A stretch of 48,820 nucleotides of DNA, from contig JBFHFS010000038.1 of assembly GCA_041583495.1 (NCBI GenBank), positions 1-48,820 of the forward strand, read 5' to 3'. Source of the DNA: JBFHFS01 sp041583495. GTDB lineage: Bacteria > Bacteroidota > Bacteroidia > Bacteroidales > Marinilabiliaceae. The notes under the pieces were generated by a model. It did no database searches. It saw only the letters and a list, made by a program, of their open reading frames with translations, and was not told the origin of the DNA. A program made the translations under genes and the position numbers. Shown piece by piece: positions 23,629-33,010 of the stretch. The number at the start of each line of letters is the position of its first letter. The stretch's first letter is position 1.

Positions 23629-24048
23629 TTAGTCCTTCGATTGAAGAATTTCAATGGTCGTTTCAATCAACTTCTTAAGGACTTCCTGATCGATATCAGA
23701 CAGCTTTTTAACGTAGATACAGCTTTTACCCATCTTGAATTTCCCCAAATCTTTGAGCAAATCTTCCTGCACCGGACATCCCGAATAAACATAAAGTGAA
23801 ATGGCCGCTTTTCGTGGGGAAAAGCCAACCAGTGGCCAGTCGCCTTCCTGCCTGCTTCTTTCAGATTTGTAATGATAACTTCCAAACCCGATTATAGAAG
23901 GGCCCCACATTTTGGGTTTAAAACCTGTAAAATCACGCATCAGCGCGAGTAATTCAAAGCTATCCTTTTTCTTCTGTTCGGTATCAGCAAACGAATTTAT
24001 GAATTCGTTAACATCGGCATCGTTTTGTGTTGTTTTTAACCCGCCCAT
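23629..24048 (-). CDS. DUF1801-type protein, second paralogue
   Basis: 139 residues from the ATG at 24048 (an in-frame ATG at 24090 gives a longer, unsupported N-terminus). It resembles the neighbouring DUF1801 proteins in fold-defining stretches: NDADVNEFINSFADTEQKKKDSFELL in part, then GFKPKMWGPSIIGFGSYHYKSER, PLVGFSPRKAAISLYVYSG, GKFKMGKSCIYVKKLSDID and a C-terminal helix. It belongs to the widespread Bacteroidota variant with a WGPSIIGFG motif. Cytoplasmic, function unknown. It is part of the same-strand cluster of small DUF1801/YdeI/DUF2200 genes (22.4-24.5 kb). Confidence 0.85.
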   Translation of the reverse strand: MGGLKTTQNDADVNEFINSFADTEQKKKDSFELLALMRDFTGFKPKMWGPSIIGFGSYHYKSERSRQEGDWPLVGFSPRKAAISLYVYSGCPVQEDLLKDLGKFKMGKSCIYVKKLSDIDQEVLKKLIETTIEILQSKD

Positions 24049-24125
24049 AATAGTTTTATTATACAGCTTGCCGCTGCTGAGTGAAATCACATAAAAATTT
24101 CAGCATTAAGGAAACAGAATTCTCC

Positions 24126-24476
24126 TTACTTCCTTAAGATCTTCTCCATCGACCTTCCTTTGGCCAGTTCATCAACCAGCTTATCTAAATAACGTATCCT
24201 CTGCATCAGCTTGTCTTCCATCTCTTCAACACGACAACCACAAATTACCCCTTTTATCTTTATAACATTTGGGTTTATTTGTGGTGCTTTAGAAAAAAAG
24301 GTTTCCAAATCACTTTTGTCGTCAATGTGTTGTTGCAAAGCATGATGATCATACCCTGTCAACCAAAATATTATTTCATCCACCTCTGCTTTTGTGCGTC
24401 CTTTTTTTGCCGCTTTTTGAACATACAACGGATAGACACTGGCAAAGGTCATTCTAAAAACGCTTGCATTTTCCAT
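24126..24476 (-). CDS. DUF2200 family protein
   Basis: 116 residues with a strong family signature: RMTFASVYPLYVQKAAKKGRTKAEVDEIIFWLTGYD near the start (quoted in part: MTFASVYPLY, KKGRTKAEVDEIIFWLTGYD), then FFSKAPQINPN and a C-terminal CGCRVEEMEDKLMQRIRYLDKLVDELAKG region. The family is small, cytoplasmic and of unknown function, commonly encoded next to DUF1801 genes as here. First gene of the four-gene minus-strand cluster, 77 bp upstream of the second DUF1801 gene. Confidence 0.88.
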   Translation of the reverse strand: MENASVFRMTFASVYPLYVQKAAKKGRTKAEVDEIIFWLTGYDHHALQQHIDDKSDLETFFSKAPQINPNVIKIKGVICGCRVEEMEDKLMQRIRYLDKLVDELAKGRSMEKILRK

Positions 24477-25108
24477 TTTCTAAGCCTTTTTTTTGCCGGT
24501 AAATAGTTGTGGAAACAAGTTTGGAACGATGTTTTTTTGTTTAGCTTCATTGTATCCTTAACAAGTGTGGGGATGAAAAGTTGCCCCTGGCAAATCCGAC
24601 TTTTTCCATCGCCTCTCTTTTTTATCGGCCCTTTCAGGGCGCGGGTGTATTGCATAAATATTCCCCTAGGGGTTGCCATCGGGCTGAATCAATCCGGGCT
24701 TTCAGTCCGAAAAAATATACGTTTGTGCGATTCCGCATGAAGAAAACCGCAAAAATGTAATTGCAAATCGCCAATTGCAAATTCCCACTCCTTTCGAGGC
24801 CCTTTTTAATAGCACCCTTGAATATTCCACGTAAGTCTGCCATTGCAAATCCCCACCCCGCCTCCTTTCCCTGTTCTTCGCGATAAACCACGATTGGTTA
24901 TCTCACCACATCAACACATCACATCACCAAATCACCACATCAGCAAATTCCCTTTTTTTCCATTTTTAGCTGTAACAATCGAGCGTGGATGTTCGTCTCA
25001 AACACATAAGAGAGACAAAACAGATGAAGCCCGGAGGGGAAGAGACCCTTTAATCTGCGCCTTTAGGGAAGATCACCGGAATTAATAAGAACTCAATCAG
25101 AAAAGAAG
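24477..25108. other. Divergent intergenic region with simple repeats
   Basis: Separates divergent genes. It contains three copies of ATTGCAAAT (two near 24763 and 24777, one near 24842) and a short CACATCACCA-type low-complexity tract at 24902-24945. No gene was recognised; the small frames here have repetitive or biased composition. Confidence 0.45.
24902..24945. repeat. CACATCA-type short tandem tract
   Basis: Imperfect repetition of CACATCAACA / CACATCACCA units, with strong C/A bias and no G until the last unit. It lies 164 bp upstream of the start of the barrel protein gene. Confidence 0.6.
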
Positions 25109-26035
25109 ATGAAACGATTCGCTACCACAACAGCTCTGGCATTAGGGCTCATACTATTTGTTCCCGCGTGGACCATCGCACAGAAGGACACCGTAAAAAC
25201 GGTCAAAAAAATCACTGAAATTGTGACGGTTGAAGAGAATCACGACCACACGCGGGTCACCTTCCCCGGTGGAAACGTGGAAGTTCAGGAACATGGAGAC
25301 ACCATCACCAAAATCACGATTGGACACCGCCGCTTCGACATCATCGAGAAGCCGGGTTCTCAAACGCGCATCCAGATGGTTCGGATTCCCCGCCAACGCT
25401 TTAAAGGCCACTGGGCCGGTATGGACCTTGGATTCACCAACTTTTTCTCTACCCCTTTTAACAGCACACTGCCCCCGGAGGATGCCTGGATGGATTTAAA
25501 CAGCGGTAAATCCCTGTCGGTGGGCTTTAACCTGTGGCAATACAACATTGGGCTGCAAGCCAATAATCACAACCTGGGGCTGGTGACGGGCCTTGGATGG
25601 CAAATCAACAATTACCGGCTCGACTCACCCAACCTCATCCAAAAGAATGACGAGGGCATTACCAGCTATGTTGTCACCAACCGAAATGTGACGAAAAATA
25701 AACTGGTAACCAGCTTCCTGACCATTCCATTGCTTCTTGAATTCCAGGTACCCGGAGATGACCTTCATTCTGACTTCTTCTTCTCAGCAGGTCCTTACGC
25801 TGGTTTCAGACTGGGCTCACACACCAAGGTGGCCTACGAGGACAACCAAGGCAAGGAAAAAGAGAAAGGACGTGACGACCTTAACCTAAACGCGTTTAAA
25901 TATGGCGCTATGGTACGAACCGGATACAAATGGATCAGGCTTTATGCCGCCTTCGACCTCAGCCAAATGATGGAAGCAGACCGCGGACCGGAGCTTTACC
26001 CCTGGACCATTGGTATTACCCTTGTACAGTTCTAG
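25109..26035 (+). CDS. Outer-membrane beta-barrel protein (PorT-like)
   Basis: 308 residues with a signal peptide (about 1-24, ending TIAQ). A short polar region with repeated T/V-rich strands precedes the barrel (about 100-308), seen in alternating hydrophobic patterns such as HWAGMDLGFTNFF, SLSVGFNLWQYNIGLQ, LGLVTGLGWQINNYRL, DFFFSAGPYAGFRLG and the final LYPWTIGITLVQF ending in Phe, as in outer-membrane barrels. The second gene (26145) has a clearly homologous C-terminal barrel, including the GPELYP/GPELFP motif before the last strand. The two therefore arose by duplication. Possible surface or adhesin-related role; function unknown. Confidence 0.75.
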   Translation: MKRFATTTALALGLILFVPAWTIAQKDTVKTVKKITEIVTVEENHDHTRVTFPGGNVEVQEHGDTITKITIGHRRFDIIEKPGSQTRIQMVRIPRQRFKGHWAGMDLGFTNFFSTPFNSTLPPEDAWMDLNSGKSLSVGFNLWQYNIGLQANNHNLGLVTGLGWQINNYRLDSPNLIQKNDEGITSYVVTNRNVTKNKLVTSFLTIPLLLEFQVPGDDLHSDFFFSAGPYAGFRLGSHTKVAYEDNQGKEKEKGRDDLNLNAFKYGAMVRTGYKWIRLYAAFDLSQMMEADRGPELYPWTIGITLVQF

Positions 26036-26144
26036 CGTTTGGGGCGACGGGTGAGCCCCCCCCATAAAACCAGGACATTGAAAAACCGGATTAAACCGAG
26101 GCTAAGGGCTCAAAACACACACCAACAACAAAAATCACATTGCG

Positions 26145-27662
26145 ATGAAACCACTGTTTGCACTCATTATCCTCTTCTTGCTTCTGGGAGCCAACGGAAA
26201 CGTTCATGCCCAAACCGACAGCACCCGGGTATTTCAACAGTACGACCGCCATTGGGAAATGCGACCCGGCCTCTACAGAGTGCTGAAAGAAGGTCTTACC
26301 GGTGTGATTAAAGCCAGTGGCCAGGTCGTGGTGCCCTGCCGGTTCGACCAGGTATGGAATCCGGGAAACCACAACTATATCAGAGTCCTGTTGAATACCA
26401 AAACCGGGCTTTATCACCTGGAGAAAGGGCTGATATTACCTGCTGAATACGATCAGATATGGGAGTTCGAAGAGGGATTGGCCAAGGTGATGAAAAACCG
26501 GCGGTTTGGCCTGGTCAACAGCGAAGGCCTCATGGTGGTTCCCTACGAATACAACCACATCTGGCCACGAAACAAGAATCAGTTTAAAGTTTTAAAAGAT
26601 GGCCTTTTCGGCTTCCTGGCGCCCGACGGAACCACTATCGTACCCGTTATTTATCAGCAAATCTGGGACTATCACAATGACCGGGCCCGGGTATTAAGAG
26701 AGGGCAAGATGGGATTTATTGACGAATCGGGCAACGAAGTGATTCCGGCCATCTATGACCAGGTATGGGAATTTGAAGACAACCAGGCCCGCGTGCTGCT
26801 AAACGGTCAACAGATGGTAATTGACCCCAATGGTCGCAACCTGAATGTTGAGACCGCCGCAAAAACCAGTAAGGCCACCACGAGCACCCCGCCCAACGCC
26901 ACCGTCGACACCCTCCAATTCGGGCAAGAGGGTAAACCCCGCATACGCATCAACCGTGATTACATTGAAATAACCCATAAAGAACCCCCTTCGAAGAATA
27001 AAACCAAGGCGTTTCGCAAACACTCTTTTAACACCCATCTATCGGGTTTTGGACTGGCCTCCAATGGCTATCTGGATAGCGACGGCAAAGAACAACTGCC
27101 TGCTGGATATGAATTTATGGATCCTATCCAGCGCAAATCGCTCGAAGTCTCCTTTTATCCGGTTGAGGAGAGCGTGGCGCTGCTGGGCAACTGGTTTGGC
27201 CTCGCCTTCGGGTTGGGTTTACAATACAACAACTACCGGTTTGATCTGAATAATGCGACTGAAATTCCGGAGATGGGGCAGAGCTGGTTTCCGGAGATAA
27301 GTGAAGAGGCTTCACTTACGAAAAGCAAATTAACCACCCTCTACCTCAATGCCCCTGTTTTGGCCGAGCTGCAAATAAGAAACAGATATAACCGACAACC
27401 CCTCTTCATCGCCGGCGGTGTGGTGGGCGGCCTAAAACTGCAATCGCACACAAAAATGGTTTATCTGGATGACGAGGGTAGCCATAAAAGAAAGATGAAG
27501 GATATCTCCGGCATCCCTTCGCTCCGGTATGGCTTCATGGCCAAGGCAGGTTATGGCAGCCTTTCACTTTACGGCACCTACTATCCGGTCTCACTGTTCG
27601 ACACCAATCAGGGCCCCGAGCTCTTTCCTTATTCTGTTGGACTGATGATTAACTTCGATTAG
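26145..27662 (+). CDS. WG-repeat protein with C-terminal outer-membrane barrel
   Basis: 505 residues with a signal peptide (about 1-23, ending VHAQ). Residues about 35-225 contain five or six WG/KWG-type repeats: GLYRVLKEGLTGVIKASGQVVVPCRFDQVW, then repeats ending in YDQIWEF, YNHIWPR, YQQIWDY and YDQVWEF (all read directly). A Thr/Pro-rich linker (AAKTSKATTSTPPNAT) leads to a barrel (about 290-505) paralogous to the preceding gene, sharing SNGYLDSDGKE-type entry, LFIAGGVVGGLKLQSHTKMVYLDDEG and GPELFPYSVGLMINF. WG repeats usually mediate protein binding at the surface. The combination suggests an exposed propeller-like head on an outer-membrane anchor; that function is inference. It starts 109 bp after the first paralogue. 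Confidence 0.8.
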   Translation: MKPLFALIILFLLLGANGNVHAQTDSTRVFQQYDRHWEMRPGLYRVLKEGLTGVIKASGQVVVPCRFDQVWNPGNHNYIRVLLNTKTGLYHLEKGLILPAEYDQIWEFEEGLAKVMKNRRFGLVNSEGLMVVPYEYNHIWPRNKNQFKVLKDGLFGFLAPDGTTIVPVIYQQIWDYHNDRARVLREGKMGFIDESGNEVIPAIYDQVWEFEDNQARVLLNGQQMVIDPNGRNLNVETAAKTSKATTSTPPNATVDTLQFGQEGKPRIRINRDYIEITHKEPPSKNKTKAFRKHSFNTHLSGFGLASNGYLDSDGKEQLPAGYEFMDPIQRKSLEVSFYPVEESVALLGNWFGLAFGLGLQYNNYRFDLNNATEIPEMGQSWFPEISEEASLTKSKLTTLYLNAPVLAELQIRNRYNRQPLFIAGGVVGGLKLQSHTKMVYLDDEGSHKRKMKDISGIPSLRYGFMAKAGYGSLSLYGTYYPVSLFDTNQGPELFPYSVGLMINFD

Positions 27663-27688
27663 GCAAAAGGTTTAAAAGGAGAAGGCCA

Positions 27689-27940
27689 TTAAAGCTCTTC
27701 AAAATCGACATACTCGCCATCGGTGGCCGTTTTATTTTCACCCTTTGATGTGTACTTGATGGTTACCTTCCCTTCTTCGGCCTTCTTTTGCTTAACCCAA
27801 TTACTCTGCGCCTGATCCTGTTCGCGCTTAATCTTATTGATGCGGTTCGACACAAAGAAAGGCAGCAGATATTTTGCGGTAAACTTAAAGAGATAGTAAA
27901 CCACAAAAAAAACTAAAAGCGTTCTTACTAAACCTACCAT
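27689..27940 (-). CDS. DUF4834 family membrane protein
   Basis: 83 residues: one N-terminal membrane span (about 5-28) followed by a basic helix (NRINKIKREQDQAQSNWVKQKKAEEG in part) and the family-typical C-terminal KVTIKYTS...DGEYVDFEEL. Members are common in Bacteroidota beside the S41 protease and dCMP deaminase genes, exactly the arrangement here. Cytoplasmic-facing small membrane protein of unknown role. Confidence 0.85.
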   Translation of the reverse strand: MVGLVRTLLVFFVVYYLFKFTAKYLLPFFVSNRINKIKREQDQAQSNWVKQKKAEEGKVTIKYTSKGENKTATDGEYVDFEEL

Positions 27941-28056
27941 GACTTGAATACTAAGTTTTAAATTTCTCTCAGAGGCAACGCCTGCATTATCTTATTCAAT
28001 ATTTATGCCTAAACCAGCCTCTAAACTATTTTTTTCGGGAGTATCCCTCCCAGGTC

Positions 28057-29682
28057 CTAGAGGTGTTTTCCCGACTCAATCACCTCGATGGTTTTTTGAA
28101 GCACCTCATCCTCCTTCCCAAGAATGGGGTAGAAGCCTTCATTATCCAAAATGTTACGGGCAATATAGGCCTTCACTTCCAGATCGATGAGATCCTTCGA
28201 AATCAAATACTGCTGCCGGTTAAAGGCTACGCCCTCGGTTTGGGCAAACTTAAGAAAGGACTCCATAATGGGCTGACCGTCCAGATAGGCTTTCAGCCCG
28301 TCCACATCCTGATAAGCCGACAGCACACTCCGGTTTTCATCACTGTAATAAAGGGCAAAGCGATACACAGAGAGGGACTCCCGCAAACGATAGTAGTAAT
28401 CGGTTTGATTAGTGGTATCACGGGGCACAAAATAATCGGGCATGATGCCACCCCCGCCAAAGACAGGACGCCCCAGTTTGGTTTTAAACATCAGAGAGTC
28501 GTTAAGACTTATACTGTCTTTCTCAAAAAACTCACCGTGCTCAAAGCGCTTTAAAATGTCGCGATAATAATCGTCCACCCCGTTGGTGTAAGGTTTTTGA
28601 ATGGAGCGGCCGCTGGGGGTGTAATATCTGGCCACGGTAAGACGCAGGGCACTGCCATCAGAGAGGGGGACCTGCTGCTGCACCAACCCCTTACCAAACG
28701 AACGACGACCAAAGATCATCCCCCGGTCATTATCCTGAATGGCCCCGGCAAAGATCTCGCTGGCCGAGGCACTGAACTCATCAATGAGCACGCTCACCCC
28801 GAGGTCCTGACAAACCCCAGCCCCATTGGCAAAAACATCCTGTCGCGGACTGGAATTACCCTGGGTATAGACAATCATGTCGCCCTCCTTCAAAAACTCA
28901 TTGGTCATGCTGATAGCAATATCCAGATACCCACCTGAATTACCTCTCAGATCGACAATCACATTTTTGCAATTATGAGCTTTAAGTTTGGCCAACGAAG
29001 AGAGAAGCTCCTGATAAGTATTTCGGGCAAACCGATTCACCTTCACATAACCAATGGAATCGGTCACCATATAGGCTACATCCACACTGTAGACCGGAAT
29101 GTTGCCGCGTGTTATCTCGAAGCTGATAAGCCCCTCGCGGTTGCGCCGCTCAATCCCCACGGTAACTTTAGTGCCCAAATCGCCACGCAAAAGGCCCACC
29201 ACATTGTTGGTGGGCATTTTAACACCTGCGATAACCGAGTCGTTTACGGTGATGATACGGTCACCCGGCATAATGCCTACCTTTTCGGAGGGCCCGCCCG
29301 AAACCACACCTACCACCAACACAGTATCTTTTTGCATGCTAAACTCCACGCCAATTCCGCCAAAGTTACCTTCCAGCTCCTGATTGGCCGCCTGAAGCTC
29401 CTTGGCAGGGATGTAAACGGTATGCGGATCGAGATGCTTAAGTACATCCGGAATAATTTTTTCCACAAAATCACCCTTGTTAATACTGTCCACATACTCC
29501 TCGTCAATAAGGTTGATGATCTTATCTATTTTATTGGTTTGGGGATATACCAGCAATCGTTTGCCAATCTCCCCGCCCATACCGGGAAACGAAATCCGGT
29601 CGATAAACATCCCGGCCACCAGCGCCAGGGCCAGCAATATGGGTAGATAAATTTGTCTTTTACTGTTTGTTCTCTCAGTCAT
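28057..29682 (-). CDS. C-terminal processing peptidase, S41 family
   Basis: 541 residues with an N-terminal signal anchor (about 10-30). A PDZ domain spans about 105-185 (GNFGGIGVEFSMQKDTVLVV, quoted in part as GGIGVEF, and PSEKVGIMPGDRIITVND). The catalytic region contains VDLRGNSGGYLDIAISM (about 244-260), the SASAS motif with proposed nucleophile Ser306 (FSASASEI) and the general base Lys331 in GRRSFGKGLVQ; the 25-residue spacing matches CtpA-type Ser/Lys dyads. It likely acts in the periplasm on C-terminal tails of envelope proteins or in quality control. Third gene from the dCMP deaminase promoter side, 12 bp from it, and 116 bp upstream of DUF4834. Confidence 0.92.
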   Translation of the reverse strand: MTERTNSKRQIYLPILLALALVAGMFIDRISFPGMGGEIGKRLLVYPQTNKIDKIINLIDEEYVDSINKGDFVEKIIPDVLKHLDPHTVYIPAKELQAANQELEGNFGGIGVEFSMQKDTVLVVGVVSGGPSEKVGIMPGDRIITVNDSVIAGVKMPTNNVVGLLRGDLGTKVTVGIERRNREGLISFEITRGNIPVYSVDVAYMVTDSIGYVKVNRFARNTYQELLSSLAKLKAHNCKNVIVDLRGNSGGYLDIAISMTNEFLKEGDMIVYTQGNSSPRQDVFANGAGVCQDLGVSVLIDEFSASASEIFAGAIQDNDRGMIFGRRSFGKGLVQQQVPLSDGSALRLTVARYYTPSGRSIQKPYTNGVDDYYRDILKRFEHGEFFEKDSISLNDSLMFKTKLGRPVFGGGGIMPDYFVPRDTTNQTDYYYRLRESLSVYRFALYYSDENRSVLSAYQDVDGLKAYLDGQPIMESFLKFAQTEGVAFNRQQYLISKDLIDLEVKAYIARNILDNEGFYPILGKEDEVLQKTIEVIESGKHL

Positions 29683-29694
29683 CTGTGCCTGTTA

Positions 29695-30165
<471 letters not shown>

Positions 30166-30666
30166 CGTTCTTTAATTTTTATGTGCCACAAAAATAACAA
30201 AGATTGCGGTTATGTGGTTGAAATTAAACAAAATTACGATTTTGCACCCCCTTCATCCACGCCCAAAAATCAAAATCCAGGCCACAAACGGCGAACACAT
30301 TATAAGAACTAATGTTCATTTAATTCCAAAAATGGACTTACGCTCTACTCCCGGGAAGAGAAGAAATGGCCCGGCAACCCCAAGCAAATTCACTCTTTAA
30401 CCTGGCATGTATTACCTACCTGAATGTTCACTTTATACATTATCCGACAGGCGGGGTGAATTGTCCCTGACACAAAAAACCATTTGTCTCTGAGAAAACT
30501 TTTGTACTTTTACCCAATGCCCGTTTTTTGTTTTTATGGTGCGCCGACAACATTCAGATTATTGGCGGATCGGAAAAGCAACGCATGGCTCTTTATATCT
30601 ATGGTTCAACACATTAACACGAGCAGGAAATACCCCTCCGATTAATTAAAATATAAAATCCTCTTC
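30166..30666. other. Divergent spacer, no gene seen
   Basis: Lies between the minus-strand dCMP deaminase operon and the plus-strand S15 peptidase. A CAAAAATA word at 30189-30196 could be the -7 box of the dCMP deaminase promoter (TATTTTTG on the minus strand), but no -33 partner is clear. No gene or repeat recognised. Confidence 0.5.
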
Positions 30667-32529
30667 ATGAACAAATTTTTTTACCTCTCACTATTTACTT
30701 TTTTCCTTGCGGGGACCTTGTCAGGTGCCGCACCCATTGAAAAGTCAACAAAGAAAGCAGCCAGCAAATTAACCGTTCCTTTGATTGTGGATGGGCAGGC
30801 CCAGATAATTCCAGAATTCAGAGATCCCGAGTTTTGGATCCGTCATGATTTATGGGTGGAAACCAGCTTTGATTCCGATGGGGACGGGAAGCCCGACCGG
30901 ATGCATATGGACGTGACCAGGCCCCGACAAACAGATACCGAAGGGATTCAGTTGCCGGTGATATATGTCACCAGCCCCTATTTTGGCGGCACCGGTCCGG
31001 TTGACAAGGAGTACTTTTGGGATGTAAGACATGAACTTCAAACCACACCTCCCGACCGCAAGCATGTTCCCACCATTCACTCCACCATTCAGCGCCCCAT
31101 TATCGCCAAAAATGAGGTCAACGACTGGGTACCGAGAGGGTTTGCGGTGATCCATTCCTCCTCGCCAGGGACCGGACTTTCACAGGGCTGTCCAACTGTA
31201 GGGGGCGACAATGAAGCCCTGGCCCCAAAAGCCATAATAGACTGGTTAAACGGGCGGGCCAAAGGGTATACAACGCCGGATGGGCAGGAAGAAGTTAAGG
31301 CCTACTGGTCCACCGGGAAAGTGGGCATGACAGGCACTTCTTTCAATGGGACCCTCCCGCTGGCGGCTGCCACTACGGGTGTGGAAGGCCTGGAAGCCAT
31401 CATTCCCATAGCGCCCAACACCTCTTATTACCACTATTACCGAAGCAATGGATTGATCCGTCATCCCGAAGGCTGGCTGGGTGAGGATATTGATTTCCTT
31501 TACGACTGGATACACAGCGGAAATCCCGAGCGGGCCGAATGGTGCGATTGCCATATCCGGGATAAGGAAATGGCCGAAGGGTTCGACAGAGTCAAAGGCG
31601 ACTACAATGAATTCTGGGCCGGCAGAGACTATCTGAACAAATTAGACGCTGTGAGAGCGGCCGTTTTAATGGCCCATGGGTTCAACGACTGGAATGTGGT
31701 TCCCGAGCACAGCAATCGTATTTCGCAGGCTCTCAAAGCCAAGGGGGTACCGGTTCAGATCTACTACCACCAGAAAGGACACGGAGGCAACCCCCCCATG
31801 AAAATGATGAACCGCTGGTTTACACGCTATCTCTTCGGAGTTCAAAACGGCGTTGAGAACGACCCCAGGGCATGGATTGTTCGTGAGAACGATGAGAACA
31901 ACAACCCTACCCCTTATGCGGACTACCCGAACCCTGAAGCCTCCGACATGTCGTTATTCCTGACCTCCGGAGCCCCTCAAACCGGGACTTTATCTATCGA
32001 TCCGGTTAAAGGACAAGGCACAGAAACCCTGATTGACAACTTCTCCTTCAACGGCTCAACGCTTGCCGCGGCCGAATGGACCAATCACCGGCTGATGTAC
32101 ACAAGCCCCATCCTGACCCAGCCGGTCCATCTCTCCGGAACGGCCAGGATCTCTATCCGGCTGGCCAGCAGCAAGCCGGCAGCCAATCTTTCGGTTTGGT
32201 TGGTTTCCCTGCCCTGGAATACCAGAAAAGACGCCAAAATAACCGATAACATCATTACCCGTGGATGGGCCGACCCCCAGAACCATCGATCCCTGACCCG
32301 GAGCGAACCCCTGGTGCCCGGCAAGTTTTATGAACTTAGTTTCGACCTTCAACCTGACGATCAAATCATTCCGGCAGGTCAACAAATCGGGCTGATGATC
32401 TTTTCGAGCGACCGGGATTTTACCCTTTGGCCCGATCCCGGAACCGAACTCACCGTCGACCTGGATGCAACCTCCATCACCTTAACGGTAGTGGGAGGCC
32501 AGTCGGCTTTCGAAAAGGCCATTCAATAA
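30667..32529 (+). CDS. Secreted Xaa-Pro dipeptidyl-peptidase-like S15 hydrolase
   Basis: 620 residues with a signal peptide (about 1-21). The alpha/beta hydrolase of the CocE/S15 type is clear: Ser225 in GMTGTSFNGTLPL, Asp341 in MAHGFNDWNVVPEHS, His372 in YYHQKGHGGNPP, plus the substrate-pocket SSPGTGLSQGCPTVGGDNE region (about 165-183). The C-terminal jelly roll (about 420-610) matches the X-Pro dipeptidyl-peptidase C-terminal domain. Expected action: release of Xaa-Pro dipeptides from peptides, or hydrolysis of acyl/ester bonds for related enzymes. Periplasmic or surface peptide scavenging fits the secreted form. Monocistronic, convergent with the SusCD operon. Confidence 0.88.
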   Translation: MNKFFYLSLFTFFLAGTLSGAAPIEKSTKKAASKLTVPLIVDGQAQIIPEFRDPEFWIRHDLWVETSFDSDGDGKPDRMHMDVTRPRQTDTEGIQLPVIYVTSPYFGGTGPVDKEYFWDVRHELQTTPPDRKHVPTIHSTIQRPIIAKNEVNDWVPRGFAVIHSSSPGTGLSQGCPTVGGDNEALAPKAIIDWLNGRAKGYTTPDGQEEVKAYWSTGKVGMTGTSFNGTLPLAAATTGVEGLEAIIPIAPNTSYYHYYRSNGLIRHPEGWLGEDIDFLYDWIHSGNPERAEWCDCHIRDKEMAEGFDRVKGDYNEFWAGRDYLNKLDAVRAAVLMAHGFNDWNVVPEHSNRISQALKAKGVPVQIYYHQKGHGGNPPMKMMNRWFTRYLFGVQNGVENDPRAWIVRENDENNNPTPYADYPNPEASDMSLFLTSGAPQTGTLSIDPVKGQGTETLIDNFSFNGSTLAAAEWTNHRLMYTSPILTQPVHLSGTARISIRLASSKPAANLSVWLVSLPWNTRKDAKITDNIITRGWADPQNHRSLTRSEPLVPGKFYELSFDLQPDDQIIPAGQQIGLMIFSSDRDFTLWPDPGTELTVDLDATSITLTVVGGQSAFEKAIQ

Positions 32530-33010
32530 GAGCATAAAAGACATCATCTTTTCAGTTAGGACTTGAGAGTTACCGACCCGTATGTGCATTATTCTATTAA
32601 GCGGGACATCGGCCAGGTAATCATCGTGGCTGTCTCTGAACAATCGAACCACAAACCCTCGATCCATCGCGCCAAGAGCCGCTATGGGTCGATGGGTTAG
32701 GTGAGCTGCCCCTTCGGGCAGTAAATAACGCTCAGGGAAAGCCAGGCATTCCTACCCTGGGGTGACCGCAGACCCGGATTCCCGGGGGATGTCCATCGAC
32801 AACCGGGGTATATACTGCCCGAATGATGGGGCCTGCTGGCGGGTTATCTCTGGCCCTCTCGATTGTTCCTGAGAAAAATGGGAATTAACGTTTCCAGTCG
32901 ACTCTTCACGCCAACAGACCTGCATTCTGATGTTTCATTATCACACCCCACCTACCAAAAAGAGGGTGCCAAAAAGCACCCTCTCAAAATCTGTTTTTGT
33001 CTATCCTAAC
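32530..33010. other. Convergent intergenic region with terminator
   Basis: GC-richer than surrounding spacers, with a CTGCCC/GGGCAG hairpin at 32706-32721 just past the S15 peptidase stop and the strong terminator at 32961-32984 serving the opposite operon. No gene recognised. Confidence 0.5.
32961..32984 (-). terminator. Intrinsic terminator of the SusCD operon
   Basis: Read on the minus strand: AGAGGGTGC, short loop, GCACCCTCT, then TTTTT. It begins 26 bp after the DUF5007 stop and has the full stem-plus-T-tract form. Confidence 0.85.

Noticed and set aside
24902..24945. CRISPR-like repeats
   Set aside because: The CACATCACCA units are short, imperfect and directly adjacent without spacers, and no cas genes are present.
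28975..29646. 223-codon plus-strand frame
   Set aside because: It lies antisense inside the S41 protease gene, which has its catalytic dyad and PDZ; the translation is histidine-rich and featureless.
32700..32850. Possible shared GC-rich element with 47880-48000
   Set aside because: Similarity is limited to words like CCCTT(T/C)GGGCAG; no extended alignment is visible.
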